Below, piece by piece: positions 1-8,503 of a stretch of 64,000 nt of DNA (positions are counted from its first letter, which is position 1; the number at the start of each line of letters is the position of its first letter). Source of the stretch: Chondrinema litorale (GTDB lineage: Bacteria > Bacteroidota > Bacteroidia > Cytophagales > Flammeovirgaceae). The stretch spans positions 3,609,001-3,673,000 of the forward strand of contig NZ_CP111043.1 of assembly GCF_026250525.1 (NCBI RefSeq). The letters run 5' to 3'. Below the pieces are notes generated by a model, which saw only the letters and a program-made list of their open reading frames with translations, was not told the DNA's origin and did not search any database. Made by a program: the position numbers and the translations under genes.

Positions 1-302
1 TCTTCATCCCAGATTTGATTGATAACTACCTGCTTTTTCTTTTCATCCCAAGAAGTCTGGAAAACACCCAATCCATTCCCAAAAAGGACTCCTTCCCAAA
101 ATTCAATGAGTCCAGGCATGATGGCAGAACGCTCAACTACCTCGATTAGCTGGTTGGGCAAATCATCGGTGGATCCCCAAGGCGCATATTCTTTATTTCT
201 GCCATCTTCTCTTGTAACTGGAGCTATTTGCCCAGAGCTTTCTTGCTGCTTGTCTCCCGCAAATCCAGATTGAAAAACTACTTCAATAGTACTATTTTCC
301 AT
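1..302 (-). CDS. Portal-like protein, N-terminal fragment
   Basis: An open frame starts with ATG at 302 and runs off the left edge, giving about 100 residues. It holds the segment EYAPWGSTDDLPNQLIEVVE followed by a hydrophobic stretch ending FGNGLGVF. This resembles the start of Bacteroidota phage portal proteins, in which a WG-x-D-x-L-P-x-x-L motif precedes a helix and a G(D/N)G turn. Portals form the dodecameric DNA entry ring at the capsid vertex. The start codon lies just downstream of the stop of the preceding gene. Assignment as portal is by motif memory; the rest of the protein is not in view. Confidence 0.55.
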   Translation of the reverse strand, partial: MENSTIEVVFQSGFAGDKQQESSGQIAPVTREDGRNKEYAPWGSTDDLPNQLIEVVERSAIMPGLIEFWEGVLFGNGLGVFQTSWDEKKKQVVINQIWDE

Positions 303-304
303 AT

Positions 305-637
305 TTAGATAAAGGTTTTTAATCCATTGATTTTAGTGATAAAAAGCTTTTTTGGGGTCAAGATTTGACCAGCTGGATACTTCTGGCTAGCAAGTACTCG
401 AATGGCAATCACTCCAGAATCTTTATGGTTGTAAGTGGCTTTACTTTTAGATTCAGGATTCTGGAGTTTTTCAATGGTTTTGCCCTTAGAAAAGTGATTG
501 ACCACAGCTTTATCAATGAACCTAAGCTGACCTTTTTTTTCACCTTGAGCCACCACAAACTCGATAGAAAACTCTGGCTGTTTGCCATCTTGTCCAGGAA
601 CTTTGAGCTGATCGAGGGCATGGTATAAATGAATCAT
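305..637 (-). CDS. Small phage protein, 110 aa, unknown
   Basis: I do not recognise a family. The 110-residue product is basic in its middle part and has no signal peptide or membrane segment. Its ATG overlaps the stop region of the upstream 128-residue gene by four bases (an ATGA-type junction), which points to translational coupling, and it ends just before the portal-like start. The position between tail-type genes and the portal suggests a virion or assembly role, but nothing in the sequence fixes one. Confidence 0.7.
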   Translation of the reverse strand: MIHLYHALDQLKVPGQDGKQPEFSIEFVVAQGEKKGQLRFIDKAVVNHFSKGKTIEKLQNPESKSKATYNHKDSGVIAIRVLASQKYPAGQILTPKKLFITKINGLKTFI

Positions 638-1020
638 GAGTTGAAATCATTGATGATGAGCTCCTTACAGAGTTTAAAGAATTTGGGTTTGATTTTTTCC
701 TTTTCAAATAAAGATGCTTGGAGCTCCGGAACTTGCAGTTTGATTTTTTCTTCCATGACTGCTTTTAAAGCTTCTTCAAATTTGGGATAGTTAGGAGAGG
801 AGAACTGAATAGAAATGTGACCCTCTTTGGTTTTTTCTCCAAACTTTTGATAGATTTTTCCTTTTTCAGCTTCCACTCTTTTAATGACTTGGCTGACATT
901 GCTAGCCAGATTGCCGATTCTAAAAGAGAGTTTAAAGTTTTCAAATTCGTGGTCAATGACCATGTTTAAGCCTTCATTGAGGGCTTCAATTTCTGCGATT
1001 GTAAATTCTTTTTCTTGCAT
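634..1020 (-). CDS. Small phage protein, 128 aa, unknown
   Basis: The product is a charged 128-residue protein rich in Glu and Lys, predicted soluble and largely helical, with no recognised motif. It starts two bases after the stop of the 154-residue gene and overlaps the next gene by four bases, so it belongs to one compact translational array running from the large tail gene to the portal-like gene. Function unknown; a tail or head-tail role is only an inference from position. Confidence 0.7.
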   Translation of the reverse strand: MQEKEFTIAEIEALNEGLNMVIDHEFENFKLSFRIGNLASNVSQVIKRVEAEKGKIYQKFGEKTKEGHISIQFSSPNYPKFEEALKAVMEEKIKLQVPELQASLFEKEKIKPKFFKLCKELIINDFNS

Positions 1021-1022
1021 GA

Positions 1023-1487
1023 TTAACTTCTTTGGATGTAAACAAAATCTTGTAGTTCAGGGAATGAGGCAGCATATTTCTGTACCAGTTTCCTTTTAAT
1101 GGCATTGGTGATGGCTTCTTGCAAAGAGATTCTAGGAGTGTTGTAATAGAATTCATCTAGCCACATATCCCACTCTCCAATTGTTTTCTGGATTTGAACT
1201 GGATTGTCTTCAGCTACTTCTTTAGACTCATCAAAGTCAGGATTATCCACCATCACAGGTTCAAGGGAAGTATTCACTACTGGCACTTGCATGGAGTTAG
1301 TGACCATTAAATCTTCCTGTTTATCTGTAGTGAGTTTTTCTCCATCTACAGTGACAACCATAGTACAGCGAAAAGTAACATTGACAGCAGCTGGGTTGAT
1401 GACCATCATGTCTTTTCTAGTCACACCCCATTCCATTGTTTTTACAGTGCCTCCACTGTTGTAAAATTCAATTGATAAAAGACTCAT
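1023..1487 (-). CDS. Phage protein, 154 aa, unknown
   Basis: The 154-residue product begins MSLLSIEFYNSGG and has a beta-rich N-terminal half (KTMEWGVTRKDMMVINPAAV, then FRCTMVVTVDGEKL) and an acidic middle part (ESKEVAEDNP). No membrane segment is seen. It lies 13 bases downstream of the 1236-residue tail gene, so it may be a small virion accessory protein. I recognise no family. Confidence 0.7.
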   Translation of the reverse strand: MSLLSIEFYNSGGTVKTMEWGVTRKDMMVINPAAVNVTFRCTMVVTVDGEKLTTDKQEDLMVTNSMQVPVVNTSLEPVMVDNPDFDESKEVAEDNPVQIQKTIGEWDMWLDEFYYNTPRISLQEAITNAIKRKLVQKYAASFPELQDFVYIQRS

Positions 1488-1500
1488 ATTATATTAAAAT

Positions 1501-4500
1501 TTAGGTTGCAGCAACAAAGCCAAGACTTCTTAATCCATCTAAAAGTGCTTGTAAAACAGTTGTATTATTAGTGCCATTGGCATCATCGATAGCAGAGAGT
1601 TGATAGAGTTTGATGATTTTATTGTCTTCGGTTTTGGTATGAAAGCAAGCATTATCGCCAGTTTCATCGTAATCTTGTGACCAGACTTGGATGGTATTAT
1701 TATCAATGTAATTGGGTTCTAAAGAGGTTTGTAGAACCAATTGAGCTTTGTCATTTGCCCAATGATTGATAAAAATACCTGCTTGGTGATTTGAGTTTTC
1801 CCAACCTACATATAGATAAGCTCCATTTCTATTGACTACTACTCGACCTTTTGTAACAGAAGCATCACCCAAATAAGCAGTTTTAGCTAAGCTGACACCT
1901 TGAAATGAACCTGTATTTGTGACAGTTACCAAGTTGCTGTTTTCTCTACCCAAGCTAATAGTTCGAGAGTTCGTATGGGAGGCGACAAAAATTCCATTGG
2001 CATTTTCATACACAACAAAACTACCTGAAGGACTGTAACCAGTAGCAGAAGCGATTAGCGTATGATCCCCACTATTTGTATAATCATTTTGAATATACAA
2101 GGCTGCTTGCTCCAGTTGTCTTGAAGTGCCATAACTACTATCAGAATAAAAAATTTGTAAACCAGCTCTTCTAATGACATCAGTTCCCGAATGTCCAATA
2201 GAGAGGATTTGATCATTTGCATTGTAAAAGAGTGTTGTATCTTCAGAGAGTGTTCCATCTACATCAGCAAAAAGAAGAGAACCAGGAGTGAAGTTGTTGA
2301 CGGATTCGTGCAAACTTCTAAGATCAAGAATTATCCCATCTTCAGTTCTAAAATAAGGGCTTGCTGATCCATCACTATCATGATCAGCTGTATAGAATAG
2401 AACTGTATCGGCATAGTTCGCTGCTTCAGGAGTTAAAAAAGTTCTGAAATAAGCACCATTTCTAGCAAGCTTATAAGCCATTGTTTCCCTTCCAATATTA
2501 TCTAAAGTGTCAGTTGCTTCTGCAGTAGAAAAGTGAATTTCAAGGCCATTATCTGTTCTATGAAAATAACCGTCAACGTTATGAAATATCATCCCAAATT
2601 TATGAGCTTGTGAACCTGCAGTATTAAATGATTTCATGGAAGCAATTAGTGAATCACTCCAATATCTTTCAGGGTCAGTAGTGACAGTGCCATATCGACC
2701 AAATTTGATTTGACCTTGATTAAAGGAAATTCTAGACTCAATTCTAGGTTGTGTAACGAAAGGATTTGAAATATCTATTTCAGTAAATAGCCCAGTTTTA
2801 TTAGCTGCATCGAAGGTGATTCCTTTATTTGGATATCCAGTAGTATACCAAGCACTCTCAACCCGATATTTACCAGGTTCAATATAGACAAAATTGACTT
2901 TGCTATTTTCAGTCATTTTCCCATCTACATCTGCATAAGGAATGACATTAGGAGAGTAGGATTTCTTAATGTAGTTATCTAATTCTCTTAAGTCAATTTC
3001 AATTCCATCCTCAGTTAAAAAACTTGGACTGGCTGTACCATCACCATCATAATCAGCAGCATAAAGTATAAATCCATTTTCTACCCCATTAGTAGGTGTA
3101 TCGATAGCATAAATTTCATATCCAGTTTTACGTTTTATGCCAAATAGAGCTAGTCCATCAACATCATTATGGACTTTTTCTACAAAGCCTAATTTTTCTA
3201 AGTCTGCACCATTTTCAATGTTGGTTTCAAAAACAGGAGTATTATTATATTGATAAGAAGTTCTGGTAATAGCACCAGAATAGTATTGTCCTAGATAATT
3301 AAATTTTAATGCACACTGAACTGAAGTTCCACCTCCTAAAGAACCACTAGCAAATTCAAATAAAGAATCATCTATAAAAGTAGGAGCTCCTTTAACAGCA
3401 ATTCTGTAAACACTATTTTCTGTAGGTAGGCCAAGTTTTTTAGCAACAGAAATATTGCCATTTAAACTACCAGTTCGACTAAAGGAATAGATTAAATCTG
3501 TATTAGAATAGATTTCTATTAAGTTCTTAGAATTACCTGCCGTACTCCCAGTAATAACTAATGCTTTCTTGCCATCTAATCCTCCTGCTTGATTAATATA
3601 TAAATGTGCATCTTGATCTGTAGATGAATTGATAGAAATTGAATGATCATCTAAAACAAAAATATTTCCATCAATTAAACTACCATCAACATCCGCAAAG
3701 ATGATTGAACCAGGAGAGAAAGTACGATTGGTAAAATCATAGATTTTTCTAAGATCAATTTCTACTAGATCTTCAGTGATGAACACCGGACTAGCTGATC
3801 CATCACCATCATAATCCTTAGAAATTAAATCAAAAGCATCTACAGGAGAGCCAGTTAAATAATCTGCATCAGTTCTTATTCTTACAGCTCCCAATACATC
3901 CAAAGCCTGCTCGGCAGCATTTACCTGATTGATTGAAATCTGATTGCCGATGTAGTTATTTTCTCCACCAGCTAGCCTGATTAACTCATTTTCATTTTGA
4001 TCAAACAGCTCGATATATCCACCAGTAGCAAATGAAGAAAAGATTCTTACCTGTTGGGCATTAATAGGATCTCCATCAGTATCGATTCTGGTAATAACAA
4101 TTCCATCATGATTGGTATCAACAATCACATCTAAGGTATAATCCGGATAGGATTTACCAATAGCTAACCTGCTTCTAAGATGATCGTAAGTAAGCTGTCC
4201 ATCACCCATTGCTTTGCCATCAGCATAAGCAAAAATGACAGAGTTAGGAATGAAAGTACCCATGGTATCTTCCAGTTTGATGGCCACATAATCTTTCACC
4301 CATTGAACTGGAGCTACATAAGAACCCAGAATGAAAATGTCGAGTGGATCATGTCCATAAGGATGCGGATCATCATATTTTAAAGTGCCACCTGGACCAG
4401 TTTTAAACTCTAAAACTTGATCGTAAAAGTATAGGGCACTGGTTCCATGTGCATTGGTGGAGTACATATAAGCGCCATCATCTTTTACAATAAAACCTTC

Positions 4501-5211
4501 TCGGTGTTTTAGAGTAGGAGGCACATAACCTTCATTTCGATTAGAGATTTCAAAAGTGTATTCAGGCTGTACGTAGATGAAAGTGTTTTCGATGAGTGAG
4601 CCACCCAGTTTTCCAGTTTGGCTGTTGGTATCAAAGTACAAACCATTGCTTAATGGTAAGATGTCTCTTACAATGGGTTCACCAGTTCCTGGATCATAAT
4701 TGATGGGATTGCCATCAGTATAAACCAATGCAGGCAGAGATGCATAACATTCAATGACAAAGTCAGAACCAGCACGATCAGACCTGTTTTTACCAGACTT
4801 GGTGGTACTTCTTACAATAGCAGGTCGAGTAGGAGAGCCAACCACCCGATATCTGCCAAGTGTATCTTTGCCAATAGCAATTACCCTTCTGTTGAGCATG
4901 CTCATCACATTGAGCAATACTTCAGGTTGATTGGAAGGAACAGTAAAAGCAATCCGGTTTTTAAATACCTGTCCACCTTGAGAGCCAGTGACCTCGCTTT
5001 CAACAATGCCTGTTTTAGAAGTATGATACCAGTCTCTATACCCACCATCCTCTTTAAAAGTGATCACTCCACTGAGTTGGATCCCGTCTACTTCAGGAAA
5101 GGAATCCACTTCTTCAGGTAAGACTATTTTAATGGAATTGACTAGTCCTCCCAAAAGGTTATCAGAGATTTTTAAAGACGATTTTGATAGATTAATAACA
5201 GGCTGGCTCAT
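1501..5211 (-). CDS. Giant phage tail protein with tail-tube-like N-terminus and DxDGDG repeats (1236 aa)
   Basis: Residues 1-170 are clearly paralogous to the 181-residue tail-tube-like protein at 18398-18943: both start M-x-QP-(I/V)-I-x-L-x-KS-x-L, share an ITF-x-x-D turn, a VIA-x-x-x-D-x-x-G-x-x-RV-x-G segment and a PA-x-x-x-x-T-x-x-x-GK segment. Beyond that, a repeated block occurs at about residues 466, 720 and 943, with a degenerate copy near 1180: an Asp-rich D-x-D-G-D-G-like turn, then TED and a D-L-R segment, then about 20 residues later F/Y-AD-V-DG. The DxDGDG turns look calcium-binding. The regions between are rich in beta-type phage-fibre sequence. I read it as a tail-tip or fibre protein docked on the tube through its N-terminal domain. 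No enzymatic domain was recognised. Confidence 0.8.
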   Translation of the reverse strand: MSQPVINLSKSSLKISDNLLGGLVNSIKIVLPEEVDSFPEVDGIQLSGVITFKEDGGYRDWYHTSKTGIVESEVTGSQGGQVFKNRIAFTVPSNQPEVLLNVMSMLNRRVIAIGKDTLGRYRVVGSPTRPAIVRSTTKSGKNRSDRAGSDFVIECYASLPALVYTDGNPINYDPGTGEPIVRDILPLSNGLYFDTNSQTGKLGGSLIENTFIYVQPEYTFEISNRNEGYVPPTLKHREGFIVKDDGAYMYSTNAHGTSALYFYDQVLEFKTGPGGTLKYDDPHPYGHDPLDIFILGSYVAPVQWVKDYVAIKLEDTMGTFIPNSVIFAYADGKAMGDGQLTYDHLRSRLAIGKSYPDYTLDVIVDTNHDGIVITRIDTDGDPINAQQVRIFSSFATGGYIELFDQNENELIRLAGGENNYIGNQISINQVNAAEQALDVLGAVRIRTDADYLTGSPVDAFDLISKDYDGDGSASPVFITEDLVEIDLRKIYDFTNRTFSPGSIIFADVDGSLIDGNIFVLDDHSISINSSTDQDAHLYINQAGGLDGKKALVITGSTAGNSKNLIEIYSNTDLIYSFSRTGSLNGNISVAKKLGLPTENSVYRIAVKGAPTFIDDSLFEFASGSLGGGTSVQCALKFNYLGQYYSGAITRTSYQYNNTPVFETNIENGADLEKLGFVEKVHNDVDGLALFGIKRKTGYEIYAIDTPTNGVENGFILYAADYDGDGTASPSFLTEDGIEIDLRELDNYIKKSYSPNVIPYADVDGKMTENSKVNFVYIEPGKYRVESAWYTTGYPNKGITFDAANKTGLFTEIDISNPFVTQPRIESRISFNQGQIKFGRYGTVTTDPERYWSDSLIASMKSFNTAGSQAHKFGMIFHNVDGYFHRTDNGLEIHFSTAEATDTLDNIGRETMAYKLARNGAYFRTFLTPEAANYADTVLFYTADHDSDGSASPYFRTEDGIILDLRSLHESVNNFTPGSLLFADVDGTLSEDTTLFYNANDQILSIGHSGTDVIRRAGLQIFYSDSSYGTSRQLEQAALYIQNDYTNSGDHTLIASATGYSPSGSFVVYENANGIFVASHTNSRTISLGRENSNLVTVTNTGSFQGVSLAKTAYLGDASVTKGRVVVNRNGAYLYVGWENSNHQAGIFINHWANDKAQLVLQTSLEPNYIDNNTIQVWSQDYDETGDNACFHTKTEDNKIIKLYQLSAIDDANGTNNTTVLQALLDGLRSLGFVAAT
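2236..3825 (-). repeat. Three well-conserved protein-level repeats inside the giant tail gene
   Basis: Copies start at about 3825, 3061 and 2394 on the minus strand. Each codes for D-Y/H-D-x-DG-x-ASP-x-F-x-TED-x-x-x-x-DLR, a short variable linker, then SP-x-x-x-x-(F/Y)ADVDG. Spacing is about 760 and 670 bases, so the repeats frame modules of about 220-255 residues. A weaker first copy (YADGKAMGDG near 4200) and a degenerate last copy (DYDETGDN near 1670) flank them. The layout looks like modular growth of a fibre by duplication. Confidence 0.75.
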
Positions 5212-5216
5212 GGTAA

Positions 5217-6041
5217 TTACTTGCCTAAGATTTTAAAAAGCTGATCTTTTTCAGCATACATTTCAAAAAGATCTTTCTGCTTTTTGATGGTTTTGCTTGA
5301 TTGCTCTCCTAGAGTAGCTTTGAGTTTTTCCAGTGCTTTTTCAGCTCTGGATATTCTTCTTCTTAGATTATCCCACTCAGCTTTGGCAGCTAAAACTTCA
5401 GCCTGGTTACTACTATTTTCTATAGGTTGGCTATCTTCTGTAGCTTTTTTAAGTTCATGGGAGGTATCATCTGAAGCTTCAATAATATCATTATTTGCTT
5501 CTTCAGATAACTCTTCAGTATTTTGATTACCTGGTTCTGCTGATCGGTTAAATTCTTCTATTGGGTTTTGGTCATTTTTCCATTTACCATGTTTATCAAA
5601 ATAATCAAGAGATAGCCAAAGCTGTCTATTCTCAGTAGCCAGTGAGTCAATTTGATCAATGATGGTAGCTCTTTCTTCATCAGTTTTTAAATCAGTAAGT
5701 GTGTTTCTGAGCTGAGCAAATTTGACAAACTGATCCTTGCGATATTTTTCAACAAGCTGATATTCTGAAAGGTGTTTATGAGATGGTCTTTCTGTTTTTT
5801 CTTGATGTTGAATAGCCTGTTTCTGCAGTGCTTTTTTTCTGGTCTGCCTTTTTGCTTCATATCGATTAGAAGTTTTGAGCAGTTTTTTGAGCTCAGTTTG
5901 CAGATATACTTTCATGTTGATGGCTCTGCCATTCATGAATTGCCTTAACATGACAGGGTTATGACCAAATTGCTCAAACAAAGCAACTCCTTCTTTATAA
6001 TTCTGATTGCCATTGAACCAGTTACTAATTTGTGTATTCAT
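5217..6041 (-). CDS. Phage coiled-coil protein, 274 aa, unknown
   Basis: I place the start at the ATG at 6041 because the longer frame would overlap the terminase by about 70 bases, while this start sits seven bases after the terminase stop. The product begins MNTQISNWFNGNQNYKEGVA, carries a basic helical part (residues about 50-90), a long acidic, low-complexity stretch rich in Glu, Asn and Asp, and a C-terminal coiled coil ending in EKDQLFKILGK. Small proteins of this style directly follow large terminases in Bacteroidota phages, but I know no defined role. It ends five bases before the giant tail gene. Confidence 0.7.
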   Translation of the reverse strand: MNTQISNWFNGNQNYKEGVALFEQFGHNPVMLRQFMNGRAINMKVYLQTELKKLLKTSNRYEAKRQTRKKALQKQAIQHQEKTERPSHKHLSEYQLVEKYRKDQFVKFAQLRNTLTDLKTDEERATIIDQIDSLATENRQLWLSLDYFDKHGKWKNDQNPIEEFNRSAEPGNQNTEELSEEANNDIIEASDDTSHELKKATEDSQPIENSSNQAEVLAAKAEWDNLRRRISRAEKALEKLKATLGEQSSKTIKKQKDLFEMYAEKDQLFKILGK

Positions 6042-6048
6042 AGACTTA

Positions 6049-7683
6049 TCAAAGTGATCCAAAAGAAAAACTAGTGTGGTCACTAATTTCAGCAGAATCA
6101 AAGAATTGAAATAGGGCATAATCTAGCGTATCAGAAAAGTGGGAAGCATGTTCTGCCAGAATGTTTGGATCCCTTTCACTGGACTTGTCTTTCTGGATTC
6201 CCACATCTGTTTTTTTAGCTGGAGTAGCTTTAATGGAGATGACCAGCTCCTTGCAGTTATTGCCATTGATTTCTACTTGAGGAAGAAATCTATCTATTCC
6301 TGCAAACATTCTATTGACCATAATAAATCGCAATCCATGCTCAATGTTGTGGGCAGGAGCACAGAGTTCAGAAACCCACCTGTTTTTACCTAATCCATTG
6401 AGTACTTCATTGTAATAAGTATTTCTGGAATTATCCCTTTCAAAATAGCCATTTCTATCTCCCCATACTTTTACAAATTGGTTATTGTGGACAGCATAGT
6501 AATTACAAAAACGCTCCATGAGTTCTTCCAGCCCTTCTCCATCTTTGGCATAGAAGTTTTTTAGGATTCTCACCTTGTTGACAGATTTAAGGTATTGAAA
6601 AACAATCAAACTATAAATATCACTATTAAAGTCTAGGCTAATCTGGAGAGGCACACCATTGACTAAGTCTTCATCATTTCGACAGTCATTTTTAAAATCT
6701 TTGGTATTAAAGCCCAGACTATCTAAATGTTTGTAGGAGTAACTTTCAAAATAAACATGGACGCTTTCTTTAAATCGAGGATAAAAAGAATTGGGGATGA
6801 TGGTTACTTTGTGATTTAATATTTCCACTTTATATACCAGTGGAGAGAGCGTTCTTCTTTGGGTATCAAAGTAATCTTCACCCAGAATATGCAGGTTTTC
6901 TCTAGCAGTAGCCTCCAGATACAAGACTTTTCTTTTTGCTTTTGCAGCCAATAATTTTCTTTTGACTCGAGCTACTATTTTATTCTGTGTTTGATTTCTG
7001 TTTGCTGGATTGACTTTTTTGATTTCTATGTAATCCTTGTACAAACCTTCACCCAGAATAGCAATGGTTTCAGATTCCTGTTCTACTTCGGCTTTAAATA
7101 GCCAATTACCAGCTTGGGTAAAAGGCATGGTACTGGTAAAAGTTAAAGACTTGCTGTACCTACTTTTTTTAAATGTGTAATGAGTAGGTCTAATAGCAGG
7201 GATCAATTCTTTATCTAATCTGGATTTGGGTAGGAGAGCTGCTTCAATACCTAAACCCCAGTCAAAGCTACCACCTCGAGAGCCAGTGTCTTTTCGGTCA
7301 AAACTGATGAGCTGGATAACAGAGCCATTATACCACCAGATGAGGTAATCATTTTTCTGAGGCATGTGCCAGGCAGTTGGCCATTTTTTGAGCCATTTCT
7401 GAGGAGGCTTTTTACCAATAAAATAATGTAGGTTTTGGTAATAACCTTGTCTTTCCCAGTGAGCAATCATAGGAGGTAACTCCAATGTTAAAATCTGAAG
7501 GTAATTGGCTCCCACAATAAAACCTCGAGAACGAGGCATCTCATGTACACAAGCTTCAGCAATATCAGCATTGACTGTAGACTTGCCTGTTCCCCGTCCC
7601 CAGATGAGTGTTTTCTCGGGACGGGAGCAGTACTTTACCGCCAATTGAGGCGGATTATAATATACAGGAGTTTTACGAGGCAT
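6049..7683 (-). CDS. Terminase large subunit (packaging ATPase-nuclease)
   Basis: The 544-residue product cuts concatemeric phage DNA and pumps it into the prohead through the portal. A Walker A motif GRGTGKS sits at residues 29-35 and a GIEAALLPK segment follows where the Walker B/coupling region is expected. The C-terminal half has an RNase-H-like nuclease pattern: SLDFNSD (first Asp), VWGDRNG (second Asp) and DTLDYALF (third Asp). It overlaps the small subunit by 11 bases. Length is within the family range. No frame damage is seen. Confidence 0.92.
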   Translation of the reverse strand: MPRKTPVYYNPPQLAVKYCSRPEKTLIWGRGTGKSTVNADIAEACVHEMPRSRGFIVGANYLQILTLELPPMIAHWERQGYYQNLHYFIGKKPPQKWLKKWPTAWHMPQKNDYLIWWYNGSVIQLISFDRKDTGSRGGSFDWGLGIEAALLPKSRLDKELIPAIRPTHYTFKKSRYSKSLTFTSTMPFTQAGNWLFKAEVEQESETIAILGEGLYKDYIEIKKVNPANRNQTQNKIVARVKRKLLAAKAKRKVLYLEATARENLHILGEDYFDTQRRTLSPLVYKVEILNHKVTIIPNSFYPRFKESVHVYFESYSYKHLDSLGFNTKDFKNDCRNDEDLVNGVPLQISLDFNSDIYSLIVFQYLKSVNKVRILKNFYAKDGEGLEELMERFCNYYAVHNNQFVKVWGDRNGYFERDNSRNTYYNEVLNGLGKNRWVSELCAPAHNIEHGLRFIMVNRMFAGIDRFLPQVEINGNNCKELVISIKATPAKKTDVGIQKDKSSERDPNILAEHASHFSDTLDYALFQFFDSAEISDHTSFSFGSL

Positions 7684-8227
7684 TTGGGAGTTTTGCTTCA
7701 GTTACAGGAATGTCAATGATCTCATCATACTTGTTAAAAGCTTCAGGTGCCATGTTGATGATAAATACCTGAGTACGTTCCAGTTTAGTTGGATCCACAG
7801 TATCAGGATCATCTTCATGTAGACGATTTACTCTAGCAATTCTTTCATTGATGCGAGAGGCAGTTTCCACTTCAGCAGTAAAGTCTTGACCTGCTTTTCG
7901 TTTTCTGATGATTTCAGTTTCGATGAGCTGTAAAAGCCGAGACTGGTTTTCAGTATTTAAAAAACGGAGCGCTTCTTTTCTTGAAGTAATGGGATTGCCA
8001 TACAATTCCATCGCAGCATCTATGTCATTATAGGCTGCAAAGCGGCTGATACCAAATTGCTCCTGTAGTTTCCTTGCTGCCACACTGATTTGTTTGTGGG
8101 TGTACACTAAATGAAAAGCCATGTCATATCGATCTCTGAGTGCGATTTGCTTTTCAGAGAGTTCAATCTTTCCTCCTAATTCATACTCTTTGATGGCTTC
8201 CAGTGTATCTACATTTCTTGAAGGCAT
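7673..8227 (-). CDS. Terminase small subunit-like protein
   Basis: This 184-residue protein directly precedes and overlaps the large terminase, the standard place for the DNA-recognition subunit. The N-terminal half looks like a helix-turn-helix: RYDMAFHLVYTHKQISVAAR followed by LQEQFGISRFAAYNDIDAAM, that is, recognition-helix type residues within the first 85 positions. The C-terminal part (RVNRLHEDDPDTVDPTKLER) is charged and could bind the large subunit. Function is inferred from position and the HTH-like pattern. Confidence 0.8.
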   Translation of the reverse strand: MPSRNVDTLEAIKEYELGGKIELSEKQIALRDRYDMAFHLVYTHKQISVAARKLQEQFGISRFAAYNDIDAAMELYGNPITSRKEALRFLNTENQSRLLQLIETEIIRKRKAGQDFTAEVETASRINERIARVNRLHEDDPDTVDPTKLERTQVFIINMAPEAFNKYDEIIDIPVTEAKLPNAS

Positions 8228-8309
8228 AGTTGACTAGTTTGTTGATCTACTCTTCAACAAGCAAATAAAGGTCTATCTTATACCAAGAAATAGGACAGTT
8301 CTACCACTT

Positions 8310-8352
8310 ACATAAAATTTCGTTTTATGTGTTTTTTATAGAAAATTTCGTT
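8310..8352. promoter_or_regulatory. Inverted and direct repeats upstream of terminase small subunit
   Basis: ACATAAAA-TTTCG-TTTTATGT is a perfect 8-bp inverted repeat (8310-8330). The 11-mer AAAATTTCGTT inside it recurs at 8342-8352, 28 bases on. The site is about 85-125 bases upstream of the small terminase start. It could be a late-operon operator or part of a packaging recognition site; the sequence alone does not decide. Confidence 0.45.
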
Positions 8353-8397
8353 AATTGGCGGAATATAAAAATTATCAATGGGTTAGATTTTCAAAAT

Positions 8398-8431
8398 AAA
8401 AAAGAGCGACTCAAGTGAAGCCGCTCTTTTG
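8398..8431 (-). terminator. Rho-independent terminator after the KAP NTPase gene
   Basis: AAAAGAGCG pairs with CGCTCTTTT around a 13-base centre, with a T-rich run on the minus strand after the stem. It lies about 75 bases beyond the stop of the NTPase and so isolates that gene from the terminase operon. The stem is A/T-flanked on both sides and could act in both directions. Confidence 0.75.
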
Positions 8432-8503
8432 CAAAATCTATTTACATCCTATTCTAATTTTTACAATAGTAAGTTCTTTTTAACATAATAGGCAATTATA
8501 ATA

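Noticed and set aside
2055..2258. Short open frames within the giant tail gene
   Set aside because: They overlap a continuous, repeat-bearing frame of 1236 codons and have no independent support.
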